9,857 nucleotides of DNA from Patescibacteria group bacterium UBA3458 (lineage in GTDB: Bacteria > Patescibacteriota > Minisyncoccia > Phycocordibacterales > UBA2100), in contig DFRR01000001.1 in the NCBI GenBank assembly GCA_002378745.1, forward strand, positions 85,800 through 95,656. Reading direction: 5' to 3'. The position numbers and the translations under genes were made by a program. A model generated the notes under the pieces. That model saw only the letters and a list, made by a program, of their open reading frames with translations. It was not told where the DNA came from and did no database searches. Shown one piece after another: positions 1-5,928 of the stretch. How positions within the stretch are numbered: position 1 is the stretch's first letter; each line of letters opens with the position of its first letter.

Positions 1-262
1 CAACACCACACTTTTCACAGATAATTCCTTTAAAGCGGATACCGCGGTACTTCCCACAGTAACACTCAAAGTCTTTTTCCGGTCCAAATATTTTTTCGTC
101 GAACAAACCGTTCTTCTCCGGTCGCTGTGTTCGATAGTTGATTGTCTCCGGCTTTACTACTTCACCGCGAGACCATTCTAGAATTCGATCAGGTGACGCA
201 AGTTTGAGCGTAACCTTGTCGAAGTCGTTGATGAGCATTTCTTTGTTTGTCTTCATACGCAT
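1..262 (-). CDS. rpoC: RNA polymerase beta' subunit, N-terminal fragment
   Basis: This is the N-terminus (about 87 residues) of the beta' subunit, which with beta forms the active centre of RNA polymerase; the gene runs off the left edge of the window. The translation begins MRMKTNKEMLINDFDKVTLK and contains the SPDRILEWSRGEV block and the LFDEKIFGPEKDFECYCGKY block. The four cysteines of the beta' zinc ribbon are present at residues 67, 69, 82 and 85 (CYCG and ICEKCGV), matching the C70/C72/C85/C88 pattern of E. coli. The first ATG overlaps the rpoB stop as TAATG, so translation is probably coupled; a second in-frame ATG lies two codons later at 256. A purine stretch AAAGGG sits about 16 bases upstream inside rpoB. 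The gene shares the rpoB transcript. Identity is secure; the exact start is less so. Confidence 0.95.
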   Translation of the reverse strand, partial: MRMKTNKEMLINDFDKVTLKLASPDRILEWSRGEVVKPETINYRTQRPEKNGLFDEKIFGPEKDFECYCGKYRGIRFKGIICEKCGV

Positions 263-3200
263 TACTTGTCGTCGTTATCCCTTTCTAAGTTGATGTCGAG
301 CGCCAATCCTCGAAGGTGGCGTACCAACACATTGAACGTCGCCGGCACATTCGGATGTCGAATTCGTTCACCTTTTACAATCGAGTCGAATGCTGCTGAA
401 CGTCCGAGAATATCGTCAGATTTGATAGTGAGCACCTCACGCAGCGCGTATGCCGCGCCATAGCCAAGGAATGCCCACACTTCCATTTCTCCGATTCGCT
501 GACCACCGTTTTGTGCTTTACCACCAAGCGGTTGCTGTGTCGTAATTGAGTACGGACCAACAGAACGCATGTGAATCTTGTCTTCCACCATGTGGTGCAG
601 CTTCAAGATGTACATGTTTCCAACTGCAATCGGTTGGTCAAATGCTTCTCCGGTGCGTCCGTCGTGTAATGTAATTTTTCCAGTCTCAGGGAAACCAGCT
701 TCCTTGAGTTCGTTGATAATTTCCTCTTCGGTCGTTCCTGAGAACGGCGGTACGATTGCCTGGTATCCAAGCTCTTCCGCAGCAAGTCCGAGATGCATTT
801 CGAGAATCTGCCCAAGGTTCATACGAGATGGTACTCCCAGCGGTGTGAGAATGATGTCGATTGGCTCACCGTCTTTCGTATATGGCATGTCTTCTTCCGG
901 AAGTACACGTGAGATAACACCCTTGTTTCCGTGTCGTCCCGCAAGCTTGTCTCCAACTGAAATGTTTCGTAGCTGTGCGATTTCGATGTGAATACGCTTG
1001 ATAATACCTGACTCAAGTTGATCGCCATTGTCTCGTGAGAATACACGTACGCCCACAACACGACCACGCTTACCTGCCTCCATACGAAGTGATGTGTCTT
1101 TCACATCCTTTGCCTTTTCACCAAAGATAGAACGAAGAAGACGTTCTTCCGGAGTAAGCTGTGTTTCTCCCTTAGGTGTTACTTTACCTACCAAAATATC
1201 CCCTGCGCGAACTTCAGCTCCGATGCGTACCACACCCTCTTCATCAAGGTTACGTAGCTTCATTTCAGATACGTTTGGAATGTCGTACGTCGTTACTTCA
1301 GCTCCAAGCTTAGTGTCACGAACGTATGCCACAAACTCTTCAATGTGAATTGATGTGAACTTACTGTCCTTTACAAGGCGCTCTGAAATAACAATCGCGT
1401 CCTCGTAGTTTGAACCTGCCCATGACATGAACGCAATGCGCGCGTTTTGCCCAATAGCGATTTGTCCGTTCACACTTGATGATGTGTCCGCAAGTACGTC
1501 TCCGCGCTTTACTTTGTCGCCCACCTTTACAGAAACACGCTGGTGGAACACCGACATGTTGTTAGTTCGTGAGAATGAAACGAGTGGATATTCCTTTTCT
1601 TTGCCCTTTGCATCCTTTACAACAACCTTGCGTGCGTCGGCAAACGTTACCACTCCGGCGTCAGCAGCAATGATAAGTCGTCCCGAGTCACGCGCTGCGT
1701 TTTCTTCAATACCTGTTGCCACGTATGGCACTTCCGGCACGATACATGGAGTTGCCTGCTTCTGCATGTTTGAACCCATGAGTGAGCGGTTTGCATCGTC
1801 GTGCTCAAGGAATGGAATCATGGTTGTTGCAACCGAAAACGCTTGTCCGGTTGCCACTTCCATAAACTCAATGTCCTTTGGCTCCACAAAGAATGGCTCA
1901 CCTTTCTTGCGAACTTCAATAAGCTTCTCGACTATTTTTCCTGTCTTGTCGCGCTCGGTTGCGGCGTGCGCGATGTAGTACTTCTCTTCATCAAGCGCGT
2001 TGAGGTATACCACTTCGTCGGTAACCTTTCCGTTCTTCACGCGTACGTATGGTGTTTCGATAATACCAAAGTCGTTCAAACGTGCGTGTACTGCAAGACG
2101 CAAGATAAGACCAATGTTTTGTCCTTCAGGAGTCTGAATCGGACACAAACGTCCGTAGTGACTGGTGTGCACGTCACGCACGTCAAAGCCGGCACGCTCA
2201 CGTGTGAGACCACCCGGTCCGAGTGCCGAAAGTGTTCGGAGATGCTCAAGCTCACCGAGGATGTTGTTCTGGTCCATGAACTGTGAAAGCTGGTTTGTGG
2301 AGAAGAACTCCATAATTGCAGCCGCAAATGGACGTGGATTTATGAATTGGATTGGTAGTGTTGTTTCAGCATCAACAGTCGACATGCGGTCTTGAATGTT
2401 GCGCTTCATACGGCTCATACCGATGCGCACTTGGTGCTGCATCATCTCGCCGACGTAACGAACGCGACGGAATCCAAGGTGGTCAATGTCGTCTTCAGTT
2501 GCACCCTTTGTGCTGTTGAGCTCAATGATTTTTGCAACAATGCGTACAACATCGTCTGTTGAGAGTGTCTGTTCATCGAGTGCTTTGTCGGTGGTTGGAA
2601 GTTCAAATCGGTGGTTGAACTGGTAACGTCCAACGCGAGAGAGGTCATATCGCTCCTTACTGAAAATTGAATCAACAAATTCACGAGCACTATCCGGAGT
2701 TGCAAGATCACCGTCACGAAGCCGTTTGTAAATCTCAATGTATGCGTCAGCGGTCGATTCAGTGTGGTCATTCGCAAGAGACGCCTTGATGACATCTTCT
2801 GCTCCTGTCACACCTTTGAGGGCTTTAAGCATTGCCTTCTCGTCGGTAAGACCAAACACCTTGAAAAGCGTAGTGATTGGGAACTTTCGCTTGCGGTCAA
2901 TCTTTACATAGATACCACCATCCGGCTCACTGTCGATTTCTACCCATGCACCGCGAGCAGGGATGACCTTTGCACCGAAGTACTCACCTCCCTTGATTTC
3001 GTTCTTCAAAAAGAAGACTCCGTATGAACGAGCAAGCTGCGGCACGATAACACGCTCAACACCGTTGATGATGAACGTCCCGTGGTCAGTCATGTATGGG
3101 AAGTCAGCAAGGAAGATTTCCTGGCTCTTTGTTTCTCCCGTTGTCTTGTTGGTAAGTTTGGCATCAATGCGAAGTGGCACCTTGTAGGTAAGGCGCTTGT

Positions 3201-3435
3201 ACTTTGCGTAATGCTCATCGTATTCGGGTTCCCCGATACTAAAACGAGAAATGTCGAGATCAAACTTCTTGCCGGAATAGTCAGCAATCGGTGAGAACTC
3301 TTCGAAGACGGCTTTGATGCCTTCTTCGATAAGACGCTTGTACGAATCGAGTTGTTCTCGTACAAGGTTTGGCGTCTCAGCAAGGTTCTGTGTGAACTTG
3401 CCGAAATGCTTCTTCGGTAGCGCAGTGTTACTCAT
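262..3435 (-). CDS. rpoB: RNA polymerase beta subunit
   Basis: Catalytic beta subunit of bacterial RNA polymerase, complete at about 1057 residues. It is far shorter than E. coli RpoB because the lineage-specific inserts are absent, including those around the flap: DTSLR is followed within about 50 residues by GDKLAGRHGNKG. Recognised landmarks, numbered from the ATG at 3435, are the rifampicin-pocket block (QLSQFMDQNN near 382-391, then SALGPGGLTRERAGF), the GRLCPIQTPEGQNIGLI block, NYEDAIVIS (about 676-684), GDKLAGRHGNKG (about 828-838), GVPSRMNLGQILEMHLG (about 867-883) and TQQPLGGKAQNGGQR (about 966-980). I chose ATG 3435 (MSNTALPKK) over TTG 3447; neither has a well-placed ribosome binding site, the nearest purine run (GGGAG, 3461-3465) being 25 and 13 bases away respectively. 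Several near-invariant positions are changed (see findings). The neighbour downstream is rpoC, as usual; rplJ and rplL are not upstream. Confidence 0.97.
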   Translation of the reverse strand: MSNTALPKKHFGKFTQNLAETPNLVREQLDSYKRLIEEGIKAVFEEFSPIADYSGKKFDLDISRFSIGEPEYDEHYAKYKRLTYKVPLRIDAKLTNKTTGETKSQEIFLADFPYMTDHGTFIINGVERVIVPQLARSYGVFFLKNEIKGGEYFGAKVIPARGAWVEIDSEPDGGIYVKIDRKRKFPITTLFKVFGLTDEKAMLKALKGVTGAEDVIKASLANDHTESTADAYIEIYKRLRDGDLATPDSAREFVDSIFSKERYDLSRVGRYQFNHRFELPTTDKALDEQTLSTDDVVRIVAKIIELNSTKGATEDDIDHLGFRRVRYVGEMMQHQVRIGMSRMKRNIQDRMSTVDAETTLPIQFINPRPFAAAIMEFFSTNQLSQFMDQNNILGELEHLRTLSALGPGGLTRERAGFDVRDVHTSHYGRLCPIQTPEGQNIGLILRLAVHARLNDFGIIETPYVRVKNGKVTDEVVYLNALDEEKYYIAHAATERDKTGKIVEKLIEVRKKGEPFFVEPKDIEFMEVATGQAFSVATTMIPFLEHDDANRSLMGSNMQKQATPCIVPEVPYVATGIEENAARDSGRLIIAADAGVVTFADARKVVVKDAKGKEKEYPLVSFSRTNNMSVFHQRVSVKVGDKVKRGDVLADTSSSVNGQIAIGQNARIAFMSWAGSNYEDAIVISERLVKDSKFTSIHIEEFVAYVRDTKLGAEVTTYDIPNVSEMKLRNLDEEGVVRIGAEVRAGDILVGKVTPKGETQLTPEERLLRSIFGEKAKDVKDTSLRMEAGKRGRVVGVRVFSRDNGDQLESGIIKRIHIEIAQLRNISVGDKLAGRHGNKGVISRVLPEEDMPYTKDGEPIDIILTPLGVPSRMNLGQILEMHLGLAAEELGYQAIVPPFSGTTEEEIINELKEAGFPETGKITLHDGRTGEAFDQPIAVGNMYILKLHHMVEDKIHMRSVGPYSITTQQPLGGKAQNGGQRIGEMEVWAFLGYGAAYALREVLTIKSDDILGRSAAFDSIVKGERIRHPNVPATFNVLVRHLRGLALDINLERDNDDK

Positions 3436-3616
3436 ATGACACAACAAAACGAAATGCTCTCTCCCTAAGGTCGAGCCTCGTTTTCATTTACACACTATGT
3501 TGATAAAGGAGTTCCGCGGGGACTGGGAGCCATTACACCGCGCAACACAAGTATTAAAAACTTTTCGTAACACAGCCTCACCCAGAAGCCTGCCACAACA
3601 CAATCCACAAAAAGAT
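3436..3616 (-). promoter_or_regulatory. Long 5' leader of the rpoBC transcript
   Basis: About 180 bases separate the inferred transcription start (near 3616) from the rpoB ATG. No convincing gene lies here on either strand. A GC-rich imperfect palindrome, GTTCCGCGGGGAC (3511-3523), and a CTGGG/CCCAG pair that could fold over a longer distance are visible, but I see no intrinsic terminator and no known riboswitch or ribosomal-protein leader. A tiny 12-codon frame starting ATGGCTCCC lies inside but has no ribosome binding site. The leader could carry control of rpoBC; this is inference. Confidence 0.4.
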
Positions 3617-3622
3617 GGCGGT

Positions 3623-3651
3623 ATTCTAACCCTTAAAGCAAGGTGTGTCAA
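3623..3651 (-). promoter_or_regulatory. Sigma70-type promoter for rpoBC
   Basis: On the minus strand a perfect -35 TTGACA (3646-3651) is followed after exactly 17 bp by TAGAAT (3623-3628), one mismatch from consensus. It begins only four bases after the stop codon of the upstream hydrolase gene, so rpoBC has its own start signal despite sharing direction with that gene. The predicted start of transcription is near 3616. No terminator is visible between the hydrolase gene and this promoter, so some read-through into rpoB is possible. Confidence 0.85.
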
Positions 3652-3655
3652 ACGA

Positions 3656-4693
3656 CTATTTTCGCTTTGTGAAGATGCGTTCTGCTACGAAGTGAGCAAG
3701 ATCTTCATCTTCGAGTGGTGCAAGGTGTCCTCCCTGCACTGAGAACTCTTTCGCGCGATCCGTAAGCTGGGGCTTCAGTGCGTTTTTTACGAGCGCACGC
3801 TGTCCTGCCGGACTCACTAATCTATCGTTTGCCGGGATGACGACATCAACGGTGAGGTTCTTTGGCCAGTCGCTTGGTGTGAGCGAACCAAGTGTCTCAG
3901 GCCGCATCATGAGTGCATATCCTTCGCCTCCGGCAGTCGGCACTTTGCTGTCTACGATACTTTTCTTGAATTTTTCACTCTTCAATGGACCAAACAACTC
4001 GACGATATCCTTATCGGCCATGTCCATATCCTCCCCACTAAACAATTGCTTCACGTAACTTTTAGAGAACGGGACCGAGAGCACGTTACGCACTATTACT
4101 CGTATGAACGGTGGCGCAACAACAATCTGTTTGCGTGCCTCTTTAGGAATTGCGGGTGCAAGCAAAATGATGCGCATTTTGGGGAGAGTCCATCCTTCTT
4201 TCTTTGCATCTTCAACAAGTGTCGCGATAGCAGCAAGTGTTGCAGCACCACCAGCACTATGTCCTACAATTGTTAATTCTTCTGTTTGTTCCTCACGTAA
4301 TGCTTCATAGATGGCCTGTTCAACAAGATGAACACGGTCATCAAAAGATTCGTGTTTCTTCTCTCCTTTGGAAACAATACCAAGTATGGGCGAGGAATCC
4401 TTGGATATGGGCTCTTGCGCCTTTTGTGTGCTTTCTACATGCTGAAACTCCGAGAATGCTTCATCATGTGTATTGACCACGTACAACCGCGCAGTTTGCA
4501 TAGCCCCCTGAGACTTTTGTGACTCAACACCTCGCTCTGTTTCTATCTCTCGCAAAGAATGTGTCAGAACATCAAATATGGGACTCGTTTCTGACAAGCC
4601 AGGGACAAAAATAGCGGCACGTTTCTTTCGCAATTGCTCGTGCCCTTCACGCTCTCTTACATTGTCGTTGCTAGGCGTTCTTTCTACAACCAT
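3656..4693 (-). CDS. Alpha/beta hydrolase-fold protein
   Basis: A 345-residue protein with the marks of a serine hydrolase of the alpha/beta fold. Numbered from the ATG at 4693: a VPGL strand-turn near residue 30 that could supply the oxyanion hole, the nucleophile elbow GHSAGG (144-149, Ser146), a late-strand aspartate in VVIPANDRLV (Asp290) and a C-terminal histidine in QGGHLAPLED (His323), giving a plausible Ser-Asp-His triad in the right order. The segment between elbow and Asp (about 180-275) is long enough to be a lid. There is no signal peptide or membrane helix, so it is probably cytoplasmic. The substrate cannot be told: lipase, esterase or peptidase are all possible. An upstream TTG at 4726 would extend the frame, but the ATG lies exactly where the inferred promoter would start a leaderless message. 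It is followed directly by the rpoBC promoter. Confidence 0.8.
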   Translation of the reverse strand: MVVERTPSNDNVREREGHEQLRKKRAAIFVPGLSETSPIFDVLTHSLREIETERGVESQKSQGAMQTARLYVVNTHDEAFSEFQHVESTQKAQEPISKDSSPILGIVSKGEKKHESFDDRVHLVEQAIYEALREEQTEELTIVGHSAGGAATLAAIATLVEDAKKEGWTLPKMRIILLAPAIPKEARKQIVVAPPFIRVIVRNVLSVPFSKSYVKQLFSGEDMDMADKDIVELFGPLKSEKFKKSIVDSKVPTAGGEGYALMMRPETLGSLTPSDWPKNLTVDVVIPANDRLVSPAGQRALVKNALKPQLTDRAKEFSVQGGHLAPLEDEDLAHFVAERIFTKRK

Positions 4694-4700
4694 TACAGAT

Positions 4701-4711
4701 AGTGTAACACT
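4701..4711 (-). promoter_or_regulatory. Extended -10 promoter with palindrome, hydrolase gene
   Basis: On the minus strand TGTTACACT (4701-4709) fits an extended -10 element (TGn plus TACACT at 4701-4706). Seven bases further is about 4694, the base before the ATG at 4693, so the message would be leaderless. No good -35 is seen at normal spacing. The same bases form a perfect 11-base palindrome, AGTGTAACACT (4701-4711), which could be an operator; there is no independent support for that. Confidence 0.5.
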
Positions 4712-4719
4712 AGAAAACC

Positions 4720-4748
4720 TTAACAAGACGAAAGCGTGGGTATATAGT
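4720..4748 (+). promoter_or_regulatory. Promoter for the 82-residue membrane protein gene
   Basis: The plus strand shows TTAACA (4720-4725), a 17 bp spacer and TATAGT (4743-4748), each one base from consensus. Transcription should start near 4755, giving a leader of about 25 bases. It is divergent from the hydrolase promoter, the two core elements being only about 10 bp apart. Confidence 0.8.
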
Positions 4749-4767
4749 ACCGTGAGCAGTACACATC

Positions 4768-4775
4768 GGAGGGAG
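4768..4775 (+). promoter_or_regulatory. Strong ribosome binding site deciding a GTG start
   Basis: GGAGGGAG lies 4 bases before the GTG at 4780. It fixes that GTG as the start of a gene that would otherwise look doubtful because of its size and start codon. Confidence 0.8.
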
Positions 4776-4779
4776 TGCC

Positions 4780-5028
4780 GTGATACAACGCGAAATCTGC
4801 GAGATACTTCTGCAGAGCGGCATACTGTATACGCATACCCAGTATTGGATGCACGCTCTTGCCATTTTCGGGATTATCTGTGGCGCGGGTTATGCAATCT
4901 ACAGATTTGACCGACCTAAGTATGCCCCCATGTTTATGATTGCCTCGTTTATAGGCATTCTAATTGCAATGGGTGTCGCTTCGATACTATTTCTCCATAT
5001 AACCACACTCAGGGCATGTGCTGCATGA
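4780..5028 (+). CDS. Small two-helix membrane protein, unknown function
   Basis: An 82-residue protein I do not recognise. It starts with GTG behind a strong ribosome binding site and ends with TGA. Two hydrophobic stretches are visible, about residues 23-41 (from WMHALAIFG) and 51-73 (from MFMIASFIG), joined by a short basic turn RFDRPK. By the positive-inside rule the turn should face the cytoplasm, with both ends outside. Cysteines are at 7, 34 and 80, the last close to the C-terminus (LRACAA). There is no cleavable signal peptide or lipobox. Its own promoter and terminator make a complete single-gene transcription unit. The architecture resembles that of its downstream neighbour (5130-5396), though sequence similarity is not obvious by eye. 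VirB2-like pilin, holin or small regulatory membrane protein are possibilities with no motif support. Confidence 0.75.
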   Translation: MIQREICEILLQSGILYTHTQYWMHALAIFGIICGAGYAIYRFDRPKYAPMFMIASFIGILIAMGVASILFLHITTLRACAA

Positions 5029-5042
5029 GCGTGGGCGAGAAC

Positions 5043-5077
5043 AAAAGGCGGGAGTAACATCCCGTCTTTTTCTTTTT
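5043..5077 (+). terminator. Intrinsic terminator after the 82-residue gene
   Basis: AAAAGGCGGGA (5043-5053) pairs with TCCCGTCTTTT (5060-5070) around a six-base loop, with one G-T pair, and runs into TTTTTCTTTTT (5067-5077). It is a textbook plus-strand terminator 14 bases after the stop codon. Confidence 0.9.
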
Positions 5078-5086
5078 GTAACCACG

Positions 5087-5095
5087 TGTTATAGT
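5087..5095 (+). promoter_or_regulatory. Extended -10 promoter for the 88-residue gene
   Basis: TGTTATAGT (5087-5095) is an extended -10 with TATAGT at 5090-5095. The region 17 bp upstream is only T-rich (TTTTTC, the tail of the preceding terminator), so the -35 is weak. Transcription would start near 5102. A ribosome binding site GGAG (5119-5122) precedes the ATG by 7 bases. Confidence 0.6.
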
Positions 5096-5129
5096 CGTTG
5101 CCGAAAAACAGCAACCACGGAGTATTTGG

Positions 5130-5396
5130 ATGTATAACTGTTTTATTAGCAGTGTCGAGTTCTACGGCTCTCAGTTCGTGACCGCCTATGGCGACAGAGC
5201 CTTAGCTACGATTCTGATTCTGTGGCTGACAATTACTCTGAGCATATGGCTCAGACGCCACTCCTACAACAGGAAGAAGGACTATTCTCGCGAAGCAATT
5301 GTTGGTGGTACACAATATACGCTACTGGCAATGTTTGTCGTCGTGATCCTCTTTCTCGTGTGGGTGTTTTTCAGGATGCCGCTTGTCTGTACGTAA
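5130..5396 (+). CDS. Small two-helix membrane protein, unknown function
   Basis: An 88-residue protein I do not recognise, with ATG start behind GGAG at 7-base spacing. Two hydrophobic helices are predicted by eye, about residues 24-41 (from ALATILILW) and 62-81 (from YTLLAMFVV), separated by a strongly basic linker RRHSYNRKK and then DYSREAIVGG. The basic loop should be cytoplasmic, giving a helical hairpin with both ends outside, the same topology as the protein at 4780-5028. Cysteines sit near each end (residues 4 and 87). No signal peptide, enzyme motif or known small-protein signature is seen. It lies between a promoter and a terminator as a single-gene unit and converges on the minus-strand gene at 5520-5846. 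The translation signals make it a real gene with fair certainty; any function is a guess. Confidence 0.72.
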   Translation: MYNCFISSVEFYGSQFVTAYGDRALATILILWLTITLSIWLRRHSYNRKKDYSREAIVGGTQYTLLAMFVVVILFLVWVFFRMPLVCT

Positions 5397-5409
5397 TGCA
5401 GCAATCGGC

Positions 5410-5448
5410 AAAAAAGGTCGGTGCCTCGCGGTTCCGACCTTTTGTTTT
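5410..5448 (+). terminator. Intrinsic terminator after the 88-residue gene
   Basis: AAAAGGTCGG (5412-5421) pairs perfectly with CCGACCTTTT (5434-5443); the 12-base loop can add a small internal CC/GG pair. The T-rich run TTTTGTTTT (5440-5448) follows. It lies 13 bases after the stop codon. Confidence 0.9.
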
Positions 5449-5463
5449 GCAATGCAATAGAAG

Positions 5464-5497
5464 AGCCAGTGGCATCCACCTAAGGACGCCACTGGCT
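5464..5497. terminator. Strong hairpin between convergent genes, probable terminator
   Basis: AGCCAGTGGC (5464-5473) pairs perfectly with GCCACTGGCT (5488-5497), and TCC/GGA (5475-5477 with 5484-5486) extends the stem inward, leaving a six-base loop. It is 22 bases beyond the stop of the minus-strand gene at 5520 and downstream of the plus-strand terminator. The T-tracts are imperfect both ways (CTGTTTGTCGCTTTTT on plus, CTCTTCTATT on minus), so it may act as a weaker two-way terminator or as an end-protecting hairpin. Confidence 0.65.
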
Positions 5498-5519
5498 GTT
5501 TGTCGCTTTTTGCTGCTGC

Positions 5520-5846
5520 TCAAAGCATGACGAGATCACCAGGAACCGAGCATACTGATCGTCCATCGACGTGTGCACACCAACATCGTTTCCATTGGTC
5601 GAAGGATAAATATCTGACATGGCCCGCTTCCAACACCATGCGTTCGGGGAACAGTCGTACACCATACTCATCTGAAAGATGGGTGCCCCCTATCGTGGAC
5701 TCGGCAATTTCGTCTCCACCACGCGTGGTAAACTGAGCAATACGCCCAACAATCTCTTTTGTCTCCTCCGGCAAACCGATCCGAACCCGCGCTTGCGCAA
5801 GCTTGTTCTTAGTCGGTTGAGTTAACGCGACTACTACTTCTTCCAT
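5520..5846 (-). CDS. Orphan 108-residue protein, unknown function
   Basis: I do not recognise this protein. It starts with ATG behind a perfect GGAGGT site, has a good promoter and ends with TGA before a strong hairpin, so it is very likely real. The N-terminal part (MEEVVVALTQPTKNKLAQA) is followed by RVRIGLPEETKEIVGRIAQF, then EYGVRLF near residues 61-67 and HVRYLSFDQW near 76-85. A short-strand pattern of this kind can belong to a small beta-barrel (SH3- or KOW-like), but that is only an impression. Cysteines at about 89, 91 and 99 (RCWCAHVDGRSVC) could bind a metal or form a disulfide. There is no membrane helix or signal peptide, so it should be cytoplasmic. It follows trmD by 82 bases in the same direction with no terminator between, so it may also be transcribed from the trmD unit. 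Confidence 0.75.
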   Translation of the reverse strand: MEEVVVALTQPTKNKLAQARVRIGLPEETKEIVGRIAQFTTRGGDEIAESTIGGTHLSDEYGVRLFPERMVLEAGHVRYLSFDQWKRCWCAHVDGRSVCSVPGDLVML

Positions 5847-5853
5847 GTAATTG

Positions 5854-5859
5854 ACCTCC
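5854..5859 (-). promoter_or_regulatory. Consensus ribosome binding site
   Basis: The minus strand reads GGAGGT followed by CAATTAC and ATG (5846), the full anti-16S consensus at optimal 7-base spacing. It fixes the start of the 108-residue gene. Confidence 0.85.
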
Positions 5860-5881
5860 GGTGTTACACAAAAGCTGCGGG

Positions 5882-5910
5882 AGAATACCGCGCTTTATAG
5901 AGTGAGTCAA
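5882..5910 (-). promoter_or_regulatory. Promoter for the 108-residue gene
   Basis: On the minus strand TTGACT (5905-5910), a 17 bp spacer and TATTCT (5882-5887) match the sigma70 pattern. An overlapping alternative, TTGAGT (5915-5920) with TATAAA 16 bp downstream, is also possible. Transcription from the first would start near 5875, leaving a leader of about 29 bases that contains the ribosome binding site. Confidence 0.75.
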
Positions 5911-5928
5911 TCTCTACTCAAATCGCTT

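Noticed and set aside
578..1978. Long plus-strand open frames (137 and 183 codons) opposite rpoB
   Set aside because: They are antisense to an unmistakable rpoB, give Ser/Thr/Arg-rich chains with no recognisable motif, and have no promoter or ribosome binding site.
3493..3531. Twelve-codon minus-strand frame in the rpoB leader, a possible leader peptide
   Set aside because: No ribosome binding site and no telling codon run; too short to support.
4578..4910. A 110-codon plus-strand frame crossing the divergent promoter region
   Set aside because: It runs antisense to the hydrolase N-terminus, spans two promoters and overlaps the better supported GTG-start gene.
5222..5530. A 102-codon plus-strand frame overlapping the 88-residue membrane protein gene
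   Set aside because: It would read through an intrinsic terminator and the next hairpin and has no ribosome binding site, whereas the overlapping frame has all signals.
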